This document shows positions 21,629 to 36,300 of a DNA stretch of 64,000 nt, one piece after another; position 1 is the stretch's first letter; each line of letters opens with the position of its first letter. The stretch spans positions 4,590,001 to 4,654,000 of the forward strand of contig NC_079877.1 in assembly GCF_029227915.1 (NCBI RefSeq), read 5' to 3'. The notes under the pieces are model-generated. The model was given only the letters and a program-made list of their open reading frames with translations. It made no database searches and had not been told where the DNA came from. The translations under genes and the position numbers were made by a program. This stretch comes from Hydractinia symbiolongicarpus. Its lineage: Eukaryota; Cnidaria; Hydrozoa; Anthoathecata; Hydractiniidae.

Positions 21629-24600
21629 ATAAGACTTGTACTTTTTAAAAATGTTTTCATTTTTGATGAGACGCTGAATAAAAGAAGTTTAATCGCCGGC
21701 AAACGAAAACCCGCGATTTCCCGTAAATCCCGGCTTGGCCCGTATAGTCAAAAGTATACAAAGAAAGTACCCAGGGAGTAATCTCATTTCCCAAACGATT
21801 TTTTGATTTATTATTTCACCACTAAAACGCATGAGACTTGTAGTTTTCAAGAATGTTTTCATTTTTGATGAGACGCTGAATAAAAGCAGTTTAATCGCCA
21901 GCAAACGAAAACCCGCGATTTCCCGTAAATCCCGGGCTTGGCACGTATAGTCGAATGTATACAAAAAAGTACCCTGTGAGTAAACTCATTTCCAGAACGA
22001 TTTTTTAAATTATTTTTTCACCACTAAAACGCATAAGACTTGTAGTTTTTAAAAATGTTTTCATTTTTGATGAGACGCTGAATAAAAGAAGTTTAATCGC
22101 CGGCAAACGAAAACCCGCGATTTCCCGTAAATCCCGGCTTGGCTCGTATAGTCAAAAGTATACAAAGAAAGTACCCAGGGAGTAAACTCATTTCCCGAAC
22201 GATTTTTTAAATTATTTTTTCACCACTAAAACGCATGAGACTTGTAGTTTTCAAAAATGTTTTCATTTTTGATGAGACGCTGAATAAAAGAAGTTTAATC
22301 GCCGGCAAACGAAAACCCGCGATTTCCTGTAAATCCCAGGCTTGTCCCGTATAGTCAAAAGTATACAAAGAAAGTACCCAGGGAGTAAACTCATTTCCCG
22401 AACGATTATTTATATTATTTTTTTACCACTAAACGCATGAGACTTGTAGTTTTCAAGAATATTTTCATTTTTGATGGGACGCTGAATAAAAGAAGTTTAA
22501 TCGCCGGCAAACGAAAATCCGCTATTTCCCGTAAATCCCGGACTCGGCCCGTATAGTCAAAAGTATACAAAGAAAGTACCCAGGGAGTAAACTCATTTCC
22601 CGAACGATTTTTTAAATTATTTTTTCACCACTAAAACGCATGAGACTTGTAGTTTTCAAAAATGTTTTCATTTTTGATTAGACGCTGAATAAAAGATGTT
22701 TAATCGCCGGCAAACGAAAACCCGCGATTTCCCGTAAATCCCGGGCTTGGCCCGTATAGTCAAAAGTATACCAAGAAAGTACCCAGTGAGTAAACTCATT
22801 TCCCGAACGAATTTTTAAATTATTTTTTCACCACTAAAACGCATGAGACTTGTAGTTTTCAAGAATGTTTTCATTTTTGATGAGACGCAGAATAAAAGCA
22901 GTTTAATCGCCGGCAAACGAAAACCCGCGATTTCCCGTAAATACCGGGCTTGGCACGTATAGTCGAATGTATACAAAAAAGTACCCTGTGAGTAAACTCA
23001 TTTCCAGAACGATTTTTTAAATTATTTTTTCACCACTAAAACGCATAAGACTTGTAGTTTTTAAAAATGTTTTCATTTTTGATGAGACGCTGAATAAAAG
23101 AAGTTTAATTGCCGGCAAACGAAAACCCGCGATTTCCCGTAAATTCCGGCTTGGCCCGTATAGTCAAAAGTATACAAAGAAAGTACCCAGGGAGTAAACT
23201 CATTTCCCGAACGATTTTTTAAATTATTTTTTCACCACTAAAACTCATGAGACTTGTAGTTTTCAAAAATGTTTTCATTTTTGATGTGACGCTGAATAAA
23301 AGAAGTTTAATCGCCGGCAAACGAAAACCCGCCATTTCCCGTAAATCCCGGGCTTGTCCCGTATAGTCAAAAGTATACAAAGAAAGTACCCAGGGAGTAA
23401 ACTCATTTCCCGAACGATTTTTTATATTATTTTTTTACCAATAAACGCATGAGACTTGTAGTTTTCAAGAATATTTTCATTTTTGATGGGACGCTGAATA
23501 AAAGAAGTTTAATCGCCGGCAAACGAAAATCCGCGATTTCCCGTAAATCCCGGACTCGGCCCGTATAGTCAAAAGTATACAAAGAAAGTACCCAGGGAGT
23601 AAACTCATTTCCGGAACGATTTTTTAAATTATTTTTTCACCACTAAAACGCATAAGACTTGTACTTTTTAAAAATGTTTTCATTTTTGATGAGACGCTGA
23701 ATAAAAGAAGTTTAATCGCCGGCAAACGAAAACCCGCGATTTCCCGTAAATCCCGGCTTGGCCCGTATAGTCAAAAGTATACAAAGAAAGTACCCAGGGA
23801 GTAATCTCATTTCCCAAACGATTTTTTGATTTATTATTTCACCACTAAAACGCATGAGACTTGTAGTTTTCAAGAATGTTTTCATTTTTGATGAGACGCT
23901 GAATAAAAGCAGTTTAATCGCCCGCAAACGAAAACCCGCGATTTCCCGTAAATCCCGGGCTTGGCACGTATAGTCGAATGTATACAAAAAAGTACCCTGT
24001 GAGTAAACTCATTTCCAGAACGATTTTTTAAATTATTTTTTCACCACTAAAACGCATAAGACTTGTAGTTTTTAAAAATGTTTTCATTTTTGATGAGACG
24101 CTGAATAAAAGAAGTTTAATCGCCGGCAAACGAAAACCCGCAATTTCCCGTAAATCCCGGCTTGGCTCGTATAGTCAAAAGTATACAAAGAAAGTACCCA
24201 GGGAGTAAACTCATTTCCCGAACGATTTTTTAAATTATTTTTTCACCACTAAAACGCATGAGACTTGTAGTTTTCAAAAATGTTTTCATTTTTGATGAGA
24301 CGCTGAATAAAAGAAGTTTAATCGCCGGCAAACGAAAACCCGCGATTTCCTGTAAATCCCAGGCTTGTCCCGTATAGTCAAAAGTATACAAAGAAAGTAC
24401 CCAGGGAGTAAACTCATTTCCCGAACGATTATTTATATTTTTTTTTTACCACTAAACGCATGAGACTTGTAGTTTTCAAGAATATTTTCATTTTTGATGG
24501 GACGCTGAATAAAAGAAGTTTAATCGCCGGCAAACGAAAATCCGCTATTTCCCGTAAATCCCGGACTCGGCCCGTATAGTCAAAAGTATACAAAGAAAGT

Positions 24601-25674
24601 ACCCAGGGAGTAAACTCATTTCCCGAACGATTTTTTAAATTATTTTTTCACCACTAAAACGCATGAGACTTGTAGTTTTCAAAAATGTTTTCATTTTTGA
24701 TTAGACGCTGAATAAAAGATGTTTAATCGCCGGCAAACGAAAACCCGCGATTTCCCGTAAATCCCGGGCTTGGCCCGTATAGTCAAAAGTATACAAAGAA
24801 AGTACCCAGTGAGTAAACTCATTTCCCGAACGAATTTTTAAATTATTTTTTCACCACTAAAACGCATGAGACTTGTAGTTTTCAAGAATGTTTTCATTTT
24901 TGATGAGACGCTGAATAAAAGCAGTTTAATCGCCGGCAAACGAAAACCCGCGATTTCCCGTAAATACCGGGCTTGGCACGTATAGTCGAATGTATACAAA
25001 AAAGTACCCTGTGAGTAAACTCATTTCCAGAACGATTTTTTAAATTATTTTTTCACCACTAAAACGCATAAGACTTGTAGTTTTTAAAAATGTTTTCATT
25101 TTTGATGAGACGCTGAATAAAAGAAGTTTAATTGCCTGCAAACGAAAACCCGCGATTTCCCGTAAATCCCGGCTTGGCCCGTATAGTCAAAAGTATACAA
25201 AGAAAGTACCCAGGGAGTAAACTCATTTCCCGAACGATTTTTTAAAATATTTTTTCACCACTAAAACGCATGAGACTTGTAGTTTTCAAAAATGTTTTCA
25301 TTTTTGATGTGACGCTGAATAAAAGAAGTTTAATCGCCGGCAAACGAAAACCCGCCATTTCCCGTAAATCCCGGGCTTGTCCCGTATAGTCAAAAGTATA
25401 CAAAGAAAGTACCCAGGGAGTAAACTCATTTCCCGAACGATTTTTTATATTATTTTTTTACCACTAAACGCATGAGACTTGTAGTTTTCAAGAATATTTT
25501 CATTTTTGATGGGACGCTGAATAAAAGAAGTTTAATCGCCGGCAAACGAAAATCCGCGATTTCCCGTAAATCCCGGACTCGGCCCGTATAGTCAAAAGTA
25601 TACAAAGAAAGTACCCAGGGAGTAAACTCATTTCCGGAACGATTTTTTAAATTATTTTTTCACCACTAAAACGC
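21629..25674 (+). repeat. 2023-bp 10-monomer tandem duplication
   Basis: About 21629-23651 recurs at 23652-25674. Paired markers at offset 2023 are TACTTTTTAAAA (21639/23662), CGATTATTTATATT (22403/24426), CCGCTATTTCCC, TTGATTAGACG, and ATACCGGGCTTGG (22941/24964). A related opening segment recurs again near 26090 (offset 2428) but matches only to about 26.45 kb. Confidence 0.8.
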
Positions 25675-27815
25675 ATGAGACTTGTAGTTTTCAAAAATGT
25701 TTTCATTTTTGATGAGACGCTGAATAAAAGATGTTTAATCGCCGGCAAACGAAAACCCGCGATTTCCCGTAAATCCCGGGCTTGGCCCGTATAGTCAAAA
25801 GTATACAAAGAAAGTACCCAGTGAGTAAACTCATTTCCCGAACGAATTTTTAAATTATTTTTTCACCACTAAAACGTATGAGACTTGTAGTTTTTAAAAA
25901 TGTTTTCATTTTTGATGAGACGCTGAATAAAAGAAGTTTAATCGCCGGCAAACGAAAACCCGCGAATTCCTGTAAATCCCGGCTTGGCCCGTATAGTCAA
26001 AAGTATACAAAGAAAGTACCCAGGGAGTAAACTCATTTCCAGAACGGTTTTTTAAATTATTTTTTCACCACTAAAACGCATAAGACTTGTACTTTTTAAA
26101 CATGTTTTCATTTTTGATGAGACGCTGAATAAAAGAAGTTTAATCGCCGGCAAACGAAAACCCGCGATTTCCCGTAAATCCCGGCTTGGCCCGTATAGTC
26201 AAAAGTATACAAAGAAAGTACCCAGGGAATAATCTCATTTCCCAAACGATTTTTTGATTGATTATTTCACCACTAAAACGCATGAGACTTGTAGTTTTCA
26301 AGAATGTTTTCATTTTTGATGAGACGCTGAATAAAAGCAGTTTAATCGCCGGCAAACGAAAACCCGCGATTTCCCGTAAATCCCGGGCTTGGCACGTATA
26401 GTCGAATGTATACAAAAAAGTACCCTGTGAGTAAACTCATTTCCAGAACGATTTTTTAAATTATTTTTTCACCACTAAAACGCATGAGACTTGTAGTTTT
26501 CAAAAATGTTTTCATTTTTGATGAGACGCTGAATAAAAGATGTTTAATCGCCGGCAAACGAAAACCCGCGATTTCCCGTAAATCCCGGGCTTGGCCCGTA
26601 TAGTCAAAAGTATACAAAGAAAGTACCCAGTGAGTAAACTCATTTCCCGAACGAATTTTTAAATTATTTTTTCACCACTAAAACGCATGACACTTGTAGT
26701 TTTCAAGAATGTTTTCATTTTTGATGAGACGCTGAATAAAAGCAGTTTAATCGCCGGCAAACGAAAACCCGCGATTTCCCGTAAATACCGGGCTTGGCAC
26801 GTATAGTCGAATGTATACAAAAAAGTACCCTGTGAGTAAACTCATTTCCAGAACGATTTTTTAAATTATTTTTTCACCACTAAAACGCATAAGACTTGTA
26901 GTTTTTAAAAATTTTTTCATTTTTGATGAGACGCTGAATAAAAGAAGTTTAATTGCCGGCAAACGAAAACCCGCGATTTCCCGTAAATCCCGGCTTGGCC
27001 AGTATAGTCAAAAGTATACAAAGAAAGTACCCAGGGAGTAAACTCATTTCCCGAACGATTTTTTAAATTATTTTTTCACCACTAAAACGCATGAGACTTG
27101 TAGTTTTCAAAAATGTTTTCATTTTTGATGAGACGCTGAATAAAAGAAGTTTAATCGCCGGCAAACGAAAACCCGCCATTTCCCGTAAATCCCGGGCTTG
27201 TCCCGTATAGTCAAAAGTATACAAAGAAAGTGCCCAGGGAGTAAACTCATTTCCCGAACGATTTTTTATATTATTTTTTTACCACTAAACGCATGAGACT
27301 TGTAGTTTTCAAGAATATTTTCATTTTTGATGGGACGCTGAATAAAAGAAGTTTAATCGCCGGCAAACGAAAATCCGCGATTTCCCGTAAATCCCGGACT
27401 CGACCCGTATAGTCAAAAGTATACAAAGAAAGTACCCAGGGAGTAAACTCATTTCCGGAACGATTTTTTAAATTATTTTTTCACCACTAAAACGCATGAG
27501 ACTTGTAGTTTTCAAAAATGTTTTCATTTTTGATGAGACGCTGAATAAAAGATGTTTAATCGCCGGCAAACGAAAACCCGCGATTTCCCGTAAATCCCGG
27601 GCTTGGCCCGTATAGTCAAAAGTATACAAAGAAAGTACCCAGTGAGTAAACTCATTTCCCGAACGAATTTTTAAATTATTTTTTCACCACTAAAACGTAT
27701 GAGACTTGTAGTTTTTAAAAATGTTTTCATTTTTGATGAGACGCTGAATAAAAGAAGTTTAATCGCCGGCAAACGAAATCCCGCGATTTCCCGTAAATCC
27801 TAGCTTGGCCCGTAT
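24630..27815 (+). repeat. 1821-bp 9-monomer repeat overlapping the 10-mer
   Basis: From about 24.63 kb to 25.99 kb the sequence matches about 26.45 to 27.81 kb at offset 1821: ATACCGGGCTTGG at 24964/26785 and CCGCCATTTCCC at 25352/27173. Because this repeat overlaps the right copy of the 2023-bp duplication with a different period, the events were sequential, with the 9-monomer event reusing part of the 10-monomer unit. Confidence 0.65.
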
Positions 27816-28679
27816 AGTCAAAAGTATACAAAGAAAGTACCCAGGGAGTAAACTCATTTCCCGAACGATTTTTTAAATTATTTTTTCACCACTAAAACGC
27901 ATGAGACTTGTAGTTTTCAAAAATGTTTTCATTTTTGATGAGACGCTGAATAAAAGCACTTTAATCGCCGGCAACCGAAAACCTGCGATTTCCCTAAATC
28001 CCGGACTCGGCCCGTATAGTCAAAAGTATACAAAGAAAGTACCCAGGGAGTAAACTCATTTCCAGAACGATTTTTTAAATTATTTTTTCACCACTAAAAC
28101 GCATAAGACTTGTAGTTTTTAAAAATGTTTTCATTTTTGATGAGACGCTGAATAAAAGAAGTTTAATCGCCGGCAAACGAAAACCCGCGATTTCCCGTAA
28201 ATCCCGGGCTTGTCCCGTATAGTCAAAAGTATACAAAGAAAGTACCCAGGGAGTAAACTCATTTCCCGAACGATTTTTTATATTATTTTTTTACCACTAA
28301 ACGCATGAGACTTGTAGTTTTCAAGAATATTTTCATTTTTGATGGGACGCTGAATAAAAGAAGTTTAATCGCCGGCAAACGAAAATCCGCGATTTCCCGT
28401 AAATCCCAGACTCGGCCCGTATAGTCAAAAGTATACAAAGAAAGTACCCAAGGAGTAAACTCATTTCCCGAACGATTTTTTAAATTATTTTTTCACCACT
28501 AAAACGCATGAGACTTGTAGTTTTCAAAAATGTTTTCATTTTTGATGAGACGCTGAATAAAAGATGTTTAATCGCCAGCAAACGAAAACCCGTGATTTCC
28601 CGTAAATCCCGGGCTTGGCCCGTATAGTCAAAAGTATACAAAGAAAGTACCCAGGGAGTAAACTCATTTCCAGAACGAT

Positions 28680-31600
28680 TTTTTAAATTATTTTTTCATC
28701 ACTAAAACGCATAAGACTTGTAGTTTTTAAAAATGTTTTCATTTTTGATGAGACGCTGAATAAAAGAAGTTTAATCGCCGGCAAACGAAAACCCGCGATT
28801 TCCCGTAAATCCCGGGCTTGGCCCGTATAGTCAAAAGTGTACAAAGAAAGTACCCAGGGAGTAAACTCATTTCCCGAACGATTTTTTATATTATTTTTTT
28901 ACCACTAAACGCATGAGACTTGTAGTTTTCAAAAATACTTTCATTTTTGATAGGACGCTGAATAAAAGAAGTTTAATCGCCGGCAAACGAAAATCTGCGA
29001 TTTCCCGTAAATCCCGGACTCGGCCCGTATAGTCAAAAGTATACAAAGAAAGTACCCAGGGAGTAAACTCATTTCCCGAACGATTTTTTAAATTATTTTT
29101 TCACCACTAAAACGCATGAGACTTGTAGTTTTCAAAAATGTTTTCATTTTTGATGAGACGCTGAATAAAAGAAGTTTAATCGCCGGCAAACGAAAACCTG
29201 CGATTTCCCGTAAATCCCAGACTCGGCCCGAATAGTCGAATATATACAAAGAAAGTACCCAGGGAGTAAACTCATTTCCCGAACGATTTTTTAAATTGTT
29301 TTTTTCACCACTAAAACGCATGAGACATGTAGTTTTCAAAAATGTTTTCATTTTTGATGAGACGCTGAATAAAAGAAGCTTAATCGCCGGCAAACGAAAA
29401 CCCGCGATTTCCCGTAAATCCCGGGCTTGGCCCGTATAGTCAAAAGTATACAAAGAAAGTACCCAGGGAGTAAACTCATTTCCCGAACGATTTTTTAAAT
29501 TACTTTTTCACCACTAAAACGCATGAGACTTGTAGTTTTCAAAAATGTTTTCATTTTTGATGAGACGCTGAATAAAAGCAGTTTAATCGCCGGCAAACGA
29601 AAACCTGCGATTTCCCGTAAATCCCAGACTCGGCCCGTATAGTCGAATGTATACAAAGAAAGTACCCAGGGAGTAAACTCATTTCCCGAACGATTTTTTA
29701 AATTGTTTTTTCACCACTAAAACGCATGAGACTTGTAGTTTTCAAAAATGTTTTCATTTTTGATGAGACGCTGAATAAAAGAAGCTTAATCGCCGGCAAA
29801 CGAAAACCCGCGATTTCCCGTAAATCCCGGGCTTGGCCCGTATAGTCAAAAGTATACAAAGAAAGTACCCAGGGAGTAAACTCATTTCCCGAACGATTTT
29901 TTAAATTACTTTTTCACCACTAAAACGCATGAGACTTGTAGTTTTCAAAAATGTTTTCATTTTTAATGAGACGCTGAATAAAAGCAGTTTAATCGCCGGC
30001 AAACGAAAACCTGCGATTTCCCGTAAATCCCGGACTCGGCCCGTATAGTCGAATGTATACAAAGAAAGTACCCAGGGAGTAAACTCATTTCCCGAACGAT
30101 TTTTTAAATTATTTTTTCACCACTAAAACGCATGAGACTTGTAGTTTTCAAAAATGTTTTCATTTTTGATGAGACGCTGAATAAAAGAAGTTTAATCGCC
30201 GGCAAACGGAAACCTGCGATTTCCCGTAAATCCCAGACTCGGCCCGTATAGTCGAATGTATACAAAGAAAGTACCCAGGGAGTAAACTCATTTCCCGAAC
30301 GATTTTTTAAATTGTTTTTTCACCACTAAAACGCATGAGACTTGTAGTTTTCAAAAATGTTTTCATTTTTGATGAGACGCTGAATAAAAGAAGCTTAATC
30401 GCCGGCAAACGAAAACCCGCGATTTCCCGTAAATCCCGGGCTTGGCCCGTATAGTCAAAAGTATACAAAGAAAGTACCCAGGGAGTAAACTCATTTCCCG
30501 TACGATTTTTTAAATTACTTTTTCACCACTAAAACGCATGAGACTTGTAGTTTTCAAAAATGTTTTCATTTTTAATGAGACGCTGAATAAAAGCAGTTTA
30601 ATCGCCGGCAAACGAAAACCTGCGATTTCCCGTAAATCCCGGACTCGGCCCGTATAGTCGAATGTATACAAAGAAAGTACCCAGGGAGTAAACTCATTTC
30701 CCGAACGATTTTTTAAATTATTTTTTCACCACTAAAACGCATGAGACTTGTAGTTTTCAAAAATGTTTTCATTTTTGATGAGACGCTGAATAAAAGAAGC
30801 TTAATCGCCGGCAAACGAAAACCCGCGATTTCCCGTAAATCCCGGCTTGGCCCGTATAGTCAAAAGTATACAAAGAAAGTACCCAGGGAGTAAACTCATT
30901 TCCGGAACGATTTTTTAAATTATTTTTTCACCACTAAAACGCATGAGACTTGTAGTTTTCAAAAATGTTTTCATTTTTGATGAGACGCTGAATAAAAGAA
31001 GTTTAATCGCCGGCAAACGAAAACCTGCGATTTCCCGTAAATCCCGGCTTGGCCCGTATAGTCGAATGTATACAAAGAAAGTACCCAGGGAGTAAACTCA
31101 TTTCCCGAACGATTTTTTAAATTATTTTTTCACCACTAAAACGCATGAGACTTGTAGTTTTCAAAAATGTTTTCATTTTTGATGAGACGCTGAATAAAAG
31201 AAGCTTAATCGCCGGGAAACGAAAACCCGCGATTTCCCGTAAATCCCGGGCTTGGCCGGTATAGTCGAATGTATTCAAAGAAAGTACCCTGTGAGTAAAC
31301 TCATTTCAAGAACAATTTTTTAAATTATTTTTTCACCACTAAAACGCATGAGACTTGTAGTTTTTAAAAATGTTTTCATTTTTGATGAGACGCTGAATAA
31401 AAGAAGTTTAATCGCCGGCAAACGAAAACCCGCGATTTCCCGTAAATCCCGGCTTGGCCCGTATAGTCAAAAGTATACAAAGAAAGTACCCAGGGAGTAA
31501 ACTCATTTCCCAAACGATTTTTTAATTTATTATTTCACCACTAAAACGCATGAGACTTGTAGTTTTCAAGAATGTTTTCATTTTTGATGAGACGCTGAAT

Positions 31601-33330
31601 AAAAGACGTTTAATCGCCGGCAAACGAAAACCTGCGATTTCCCGTAAATCCCGGGCTTGGCACGTATAGTCGAATGTATACAAAAAAGTACCCTGTGAGT
31701 AAACTCATTTTCAGAACGATTTTTTAAATTATTTTCTCACCACTAAAACGCATAAGACTTGTAGTTTTTAAAAATGTTTTCATTTTTGATAAGACGCTTA
31801 ATGAAAGAGGTTTAATCGCCGGCAAATGAAAACCCGCGTTTTCCCGTAAATCCGGGGCTTGGCCCGTATAGTCGAATGTATACAAAGAAAGTACCCAGGA
31901 AGTAAACTCATTTCCCAAACGATTTTTTAAATTACTTTTTCACCGCTAAAACGCATGAGACTGGTAGTTTTTAAAAATGTTTTCATTTTTGATGAGACGC
32001 TGAATAAAAGAAGTTTAATCGCCGGCAAACGAAAACCTGCGATTTCCCGTAAATCCTGGACTCGGCCCGTATAGTCAAAAGTATACAAAGAAAGTACCCA
32101 GTGAGTAAACTCATTTCCCGAACGAATTTTTAAATTATTTTTTCACCACTAAAACGTATGAGACTTGTAGTTTTCAAAAATGTTTTCATTTTTGATGAGA
32201 CGCTGAATAAAAGCACTTTAATCGCCGGCAAACGAAAACCTGCGATTTCCCTAAATCCCGGACTCGGCCCGTATAGTCAAAAGTATACAAAGAAAGTACC
32301 CAGGGAGTAAACTCATTTCCAGAACGATTTTTTAAATTATTTTTTCACCACTAAAACGCATAAGACTTGTAGTTTTTAAAAATGTTTTCATTTTTGATGA
32401 GACGCTGAATAAAAGAAGTTTAATCGCCGGCAAACGAAAACCCGCGATTTCCCGTAAATCCTGGGCTTGGCCCGTATAGTCAAAAGTATACAAAGAAAGT
32501 ACCCAGGGAGTAAACTCATTTCCCGAACGATTTTTTATATTATTTTTTTACCACTAAACGCATGAGACTTGTAGTTTTCAAAAATACTTTCATTTTTGAT
32601 AGGACGCTGAATAAAAGAAGTTTAATCGCCGGCAAACGAAAATCTGCGATTTCCCGTAAATCCCGGACTCGGCCCGTATAGTCAAAAGTATACAAAGAAA
32701 GTACCCAGGGAGTAAACTCATTTCCCGAACGATTTTTTAAATTATTTTTTCACCACTAAAACGCATGAGACTTGTAGTTTTCAAAAATGTTTTCATTTTT
32801 GATGAGACGCTGAATAAAAGAAGTTTAATCGCCGGCAAACGAAAACCTGCGATTTCCCGTAAATCCCAGACTCGGCCCGTATAGTCGAATGTATACAAAG
32901 AAAGTACCCAGGGAGTAAACTCATTTCCCGAACGATTTTTTAAATTGTTTTTTCACCACTAAAACGCATGAGACTTGTAGTTTTCAAAAATGTTTTCATT
33001 TTTGATGAGACGCTGAATAAAAGAAGCTTAATCGCCGGCAAACGAAAACCCGCGATTTCCCGTAAATCCCGGGCTTGGCCCGTATAGTCAAAAGTATACA
33101 AAGAAAGTACCCAGGGAGTAAACTCATTTCCCGAACGATTTTTTAAATTACTTTTTCACCACTAAAACGCATGAGACTTGTAGTTTTCAAAAATGTTTTC
33201 ATTTTTGATGAGACGCTGAATAAAAGCAGTTTAATCGCCGGCAAACGAAAACCTGCGATTTCCCGTAAATCCCAGACTCGGCCCGTATAGTCGAATGTAT
33301 ACAAAGAAAGTACCCAGGGAGTAAACTCAT
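28680..33330 (+). repeat. Older 18-monomer-offset copies (~28.7-29.7 and ~32.3-33.3 kb)
   Basis: The rare AAATACTTTC with GATAGGACGCTG monomer at 28932 recurs at 32581 (offset 3649), followed on both sides by AAATCTGCG and then the CCCAGACTCGG, AAATTGTTTTTTC and AAGCTTAATCG monomers. This places an earlier duplication inside the left copy of the 4460-bp unit, so at least two rounds of expansion built this zone. Confidence 0.65.
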
Positions 33331-36300
33331 TTCCCGAACGATTTTTTAAATTGTTTTTTCACCACTAAAACGCATGAGACTTGTAGTTTTCAAAAATGTT
33401 TTCATTTTTGATGAGACGCTGAATAAAAGAAGCTTAATCGCCGGCAAACGAAAACCCGCGATTTCCCGTAAATCCCGGGCTTGGCCCGTATAGTCAAAAG
33501 TATACAAAGAAAGTACCCAGGGAGTAAACTCATTTCCCGAACGATTTTTTAAATTACTTTTTCACCACTAAAACGCATGAGACTTGTAGTTTTCAAAAAT
33601 GGTTTCATTTTTAATGAGACGCTGAATAAAAGCAGGTTAATCGCCGGCAAACGAAAACCTGCGATTTCCCGTAAATCCCGGACTCGGCCCGTATAGTCGA
33701 ATGTATACAAAGAAAGTACCCAGGGAGTAAACTCATTTCCCGAACGATTTTTTAAATTATTTTTTCACCACTAAAACGCATGAGACTTGTAGTTTTCAAA
33801 AATGTTTTCATTTTTGATGAGACGCTGAATAAAAGAAGTTTAATCGCCGGCAAACGGAAACCTGCGATTTCCCGTAAATCCCAGACTCGGCCCGTATAGT
33901 CGAATGTATACAAAGAAAGTACCCAGGGAGTAAACTCATTTCCCGAACGATTTTTTAAATTGTTTTTTCACCACTAAAACGCATGAGACTTGTAGTTTTC
34001 AAAAATGTTTTCATTTTTGATGAGACGCTGAATAAAAGAAGCTTAATCGCCGGGAAACGAAAACCCGCGATTTCCCGTAAATCCCGGGCTTGGCCGGTAT
34101 AGTCGAATGTATTCAAAGAAAGTACCCTGTGAGTAAACTCATTTCAAGAACAATTTTTTAAATTATTTTTTCACCACTAAAACGCATGAGACTTGTAGTT
34201 TTCAAAAATGTTTTCATTTTTGATGAGACGCTGAATAAAAGAAGCTTAATCGCCGGCAAACGAAAACCCGCGATTTCCCGTAAATCCCGGGCTTGGCCCG
34301 TATAGTCAAAAGTATACAAAGAAAGTACCCAGGGAGTAAACTCATTTCCCGAACGATTTTTTAAATTACTTTTTCACCACTAAAACGCATGAGACTTGTA
34401 GTTTTCAAAAATGTTTTCATTTTTAATGAGACGCTGAATAAAAGCAGTTTAATCGCCGGCAAACGAAAACCTGCGATTTCCCGTAAATCCCGGACTCGGC
34501 CCGTATAGTCGAATGTATACAAAGAAAGTACCCAGGGAGTAAACTCATTTCCCGAACGATTTTTTAAATTATTTTTTCACCACTAAAACGCATGAGACTT
34601 GTAGTTTTCAAAAATGTTTTCATTTTTGATGAGACGCTGAATAAAAGAAGTTTAATCGCCGGCAAACGGAAACCTGCGATTTCCCGTAAATCCCAGACTC
34701 GGCCCGTATAGTCGAATGTATACAAAGAAAGTACCCAGGGAGTAAACTCATTTCCCGAACGATTTTTTAAATTGTTTTTTCACCACTAAAACGCATGAGA
34801 CTTGTAGTTTTCAAAAATGTTTTCATTTTTGATGAGACGCTGAATAAAAGAAGCTTAATCGCCGGCAAACGAAAACCCGCGATTTCCCGTAAATCCCGGG
34901 CTTGGCCCGTATAGTCAAAAGTATACAAAGAAAGTACCCAGGGAGTAAACTCATTTCCCGGACGATTTTTTAAATTACTTTTTCACCACTAAAACGCATG
35001 AGACTTGTAGTTTTCAAAAATGTTTTCATTTTTAATGAGACGCTGAATAAAAGCAGTTTAATCGCCGGCAAACGAAAACCTGCGATTTCCCGTAAATCCC
35101 GGACTCGGCCCGCATAGTCGAATGTATACAAAGAAAGTACCCAGGGAGTAAACTCATTTCCCGAACGATTTTTTAAATTATTTTTTCACCACTAAAACGC
35201 ATGAGACTTGTAGTTTTCAAAAATGTTTTCATTTTTGATGAGACGCTGAATAAAAGAAGCTTAATCGCCGGCAAACGAAAACCCGCGATTTCCCGTAAAT
35301 CCCGGCTTGGCCCGTATAGTCAAAAGTATACAAAGAAAGTACCCAGGGAGTAAACTCATTTCCGGAACGATTTTTTAAATTATTTTTTCACCACTAAAAC
35401 GCATGAGACTTGTAGTTTTCAAAAATGTTTTCATTTTTGATGAGACGCTGAATAAAAGAAGTTTAATCGCCGGCAAACGAAAACCTGCGATTTCCCGTAA
35501 ATCCCGGCTTGGCCCGTATAGTCGAATGTATACAAAGAAAGTACCCAGGGAGTAAACTCATTTCCCGAACGATTTTTTAAATTATTTTTTCACCACTAAA
35601 ACGCATGAGACTTGTAGTTTTCAAAAATGTTTTCATTTTTGATGAGACGCTGAATAAAAGAAGCTTAATCGCCGGGAAACGAAAACCCGCGATTTCCCGT
35701 AAATCCCGGGCTTGGCCGGTATAGTCGAATGTATTCAAAGAAAGTACCCTGTGAGTAAACTCATTTCAAGAACAATTTTTTAAATTATTTTTTCACCACT
35801 AAAACGCATGAGACTTGTAGTTTTTAAAAATGTTTTCATTTTTGATGAGACGCTGAATAAAAGAAGTTTAATCGCCGGCAAACGAAAACCCGCGATTTCC
35901 CGTAAATCCCGGCTTGGCCCGTATAGTCAAAAGTATACAAAGAAAGTACCCAGGGAGTAAACTCATTTCCCAAACGATTTTTTAATTTATTATTTCACCA
36001 CTAAAACGCATGAGACTTGTAGTTTTCAAGAATGTTTTCATTTTTGATGAGACGCTGAATAAAAGACGTTTAATCGCCGGCAAACGAAAACCTGCGATTT
36101 CCCGTAAATCCCGGGCTTGGCACGTATAGTCGAATGTATACAAAAAAGTACCCTGTGAGTAAACTCATTTTCAGAACGATTTTTTAAATTATTTTCTCAC
36201 CACTAAAACGCATAAGACTTGTAGTTTTTAAAAATGTTTTCATTTTTGATAAGACGCTTAATGAAAGAGGTTTAATCGCCGGCAAATGAAAACCCGCGTT

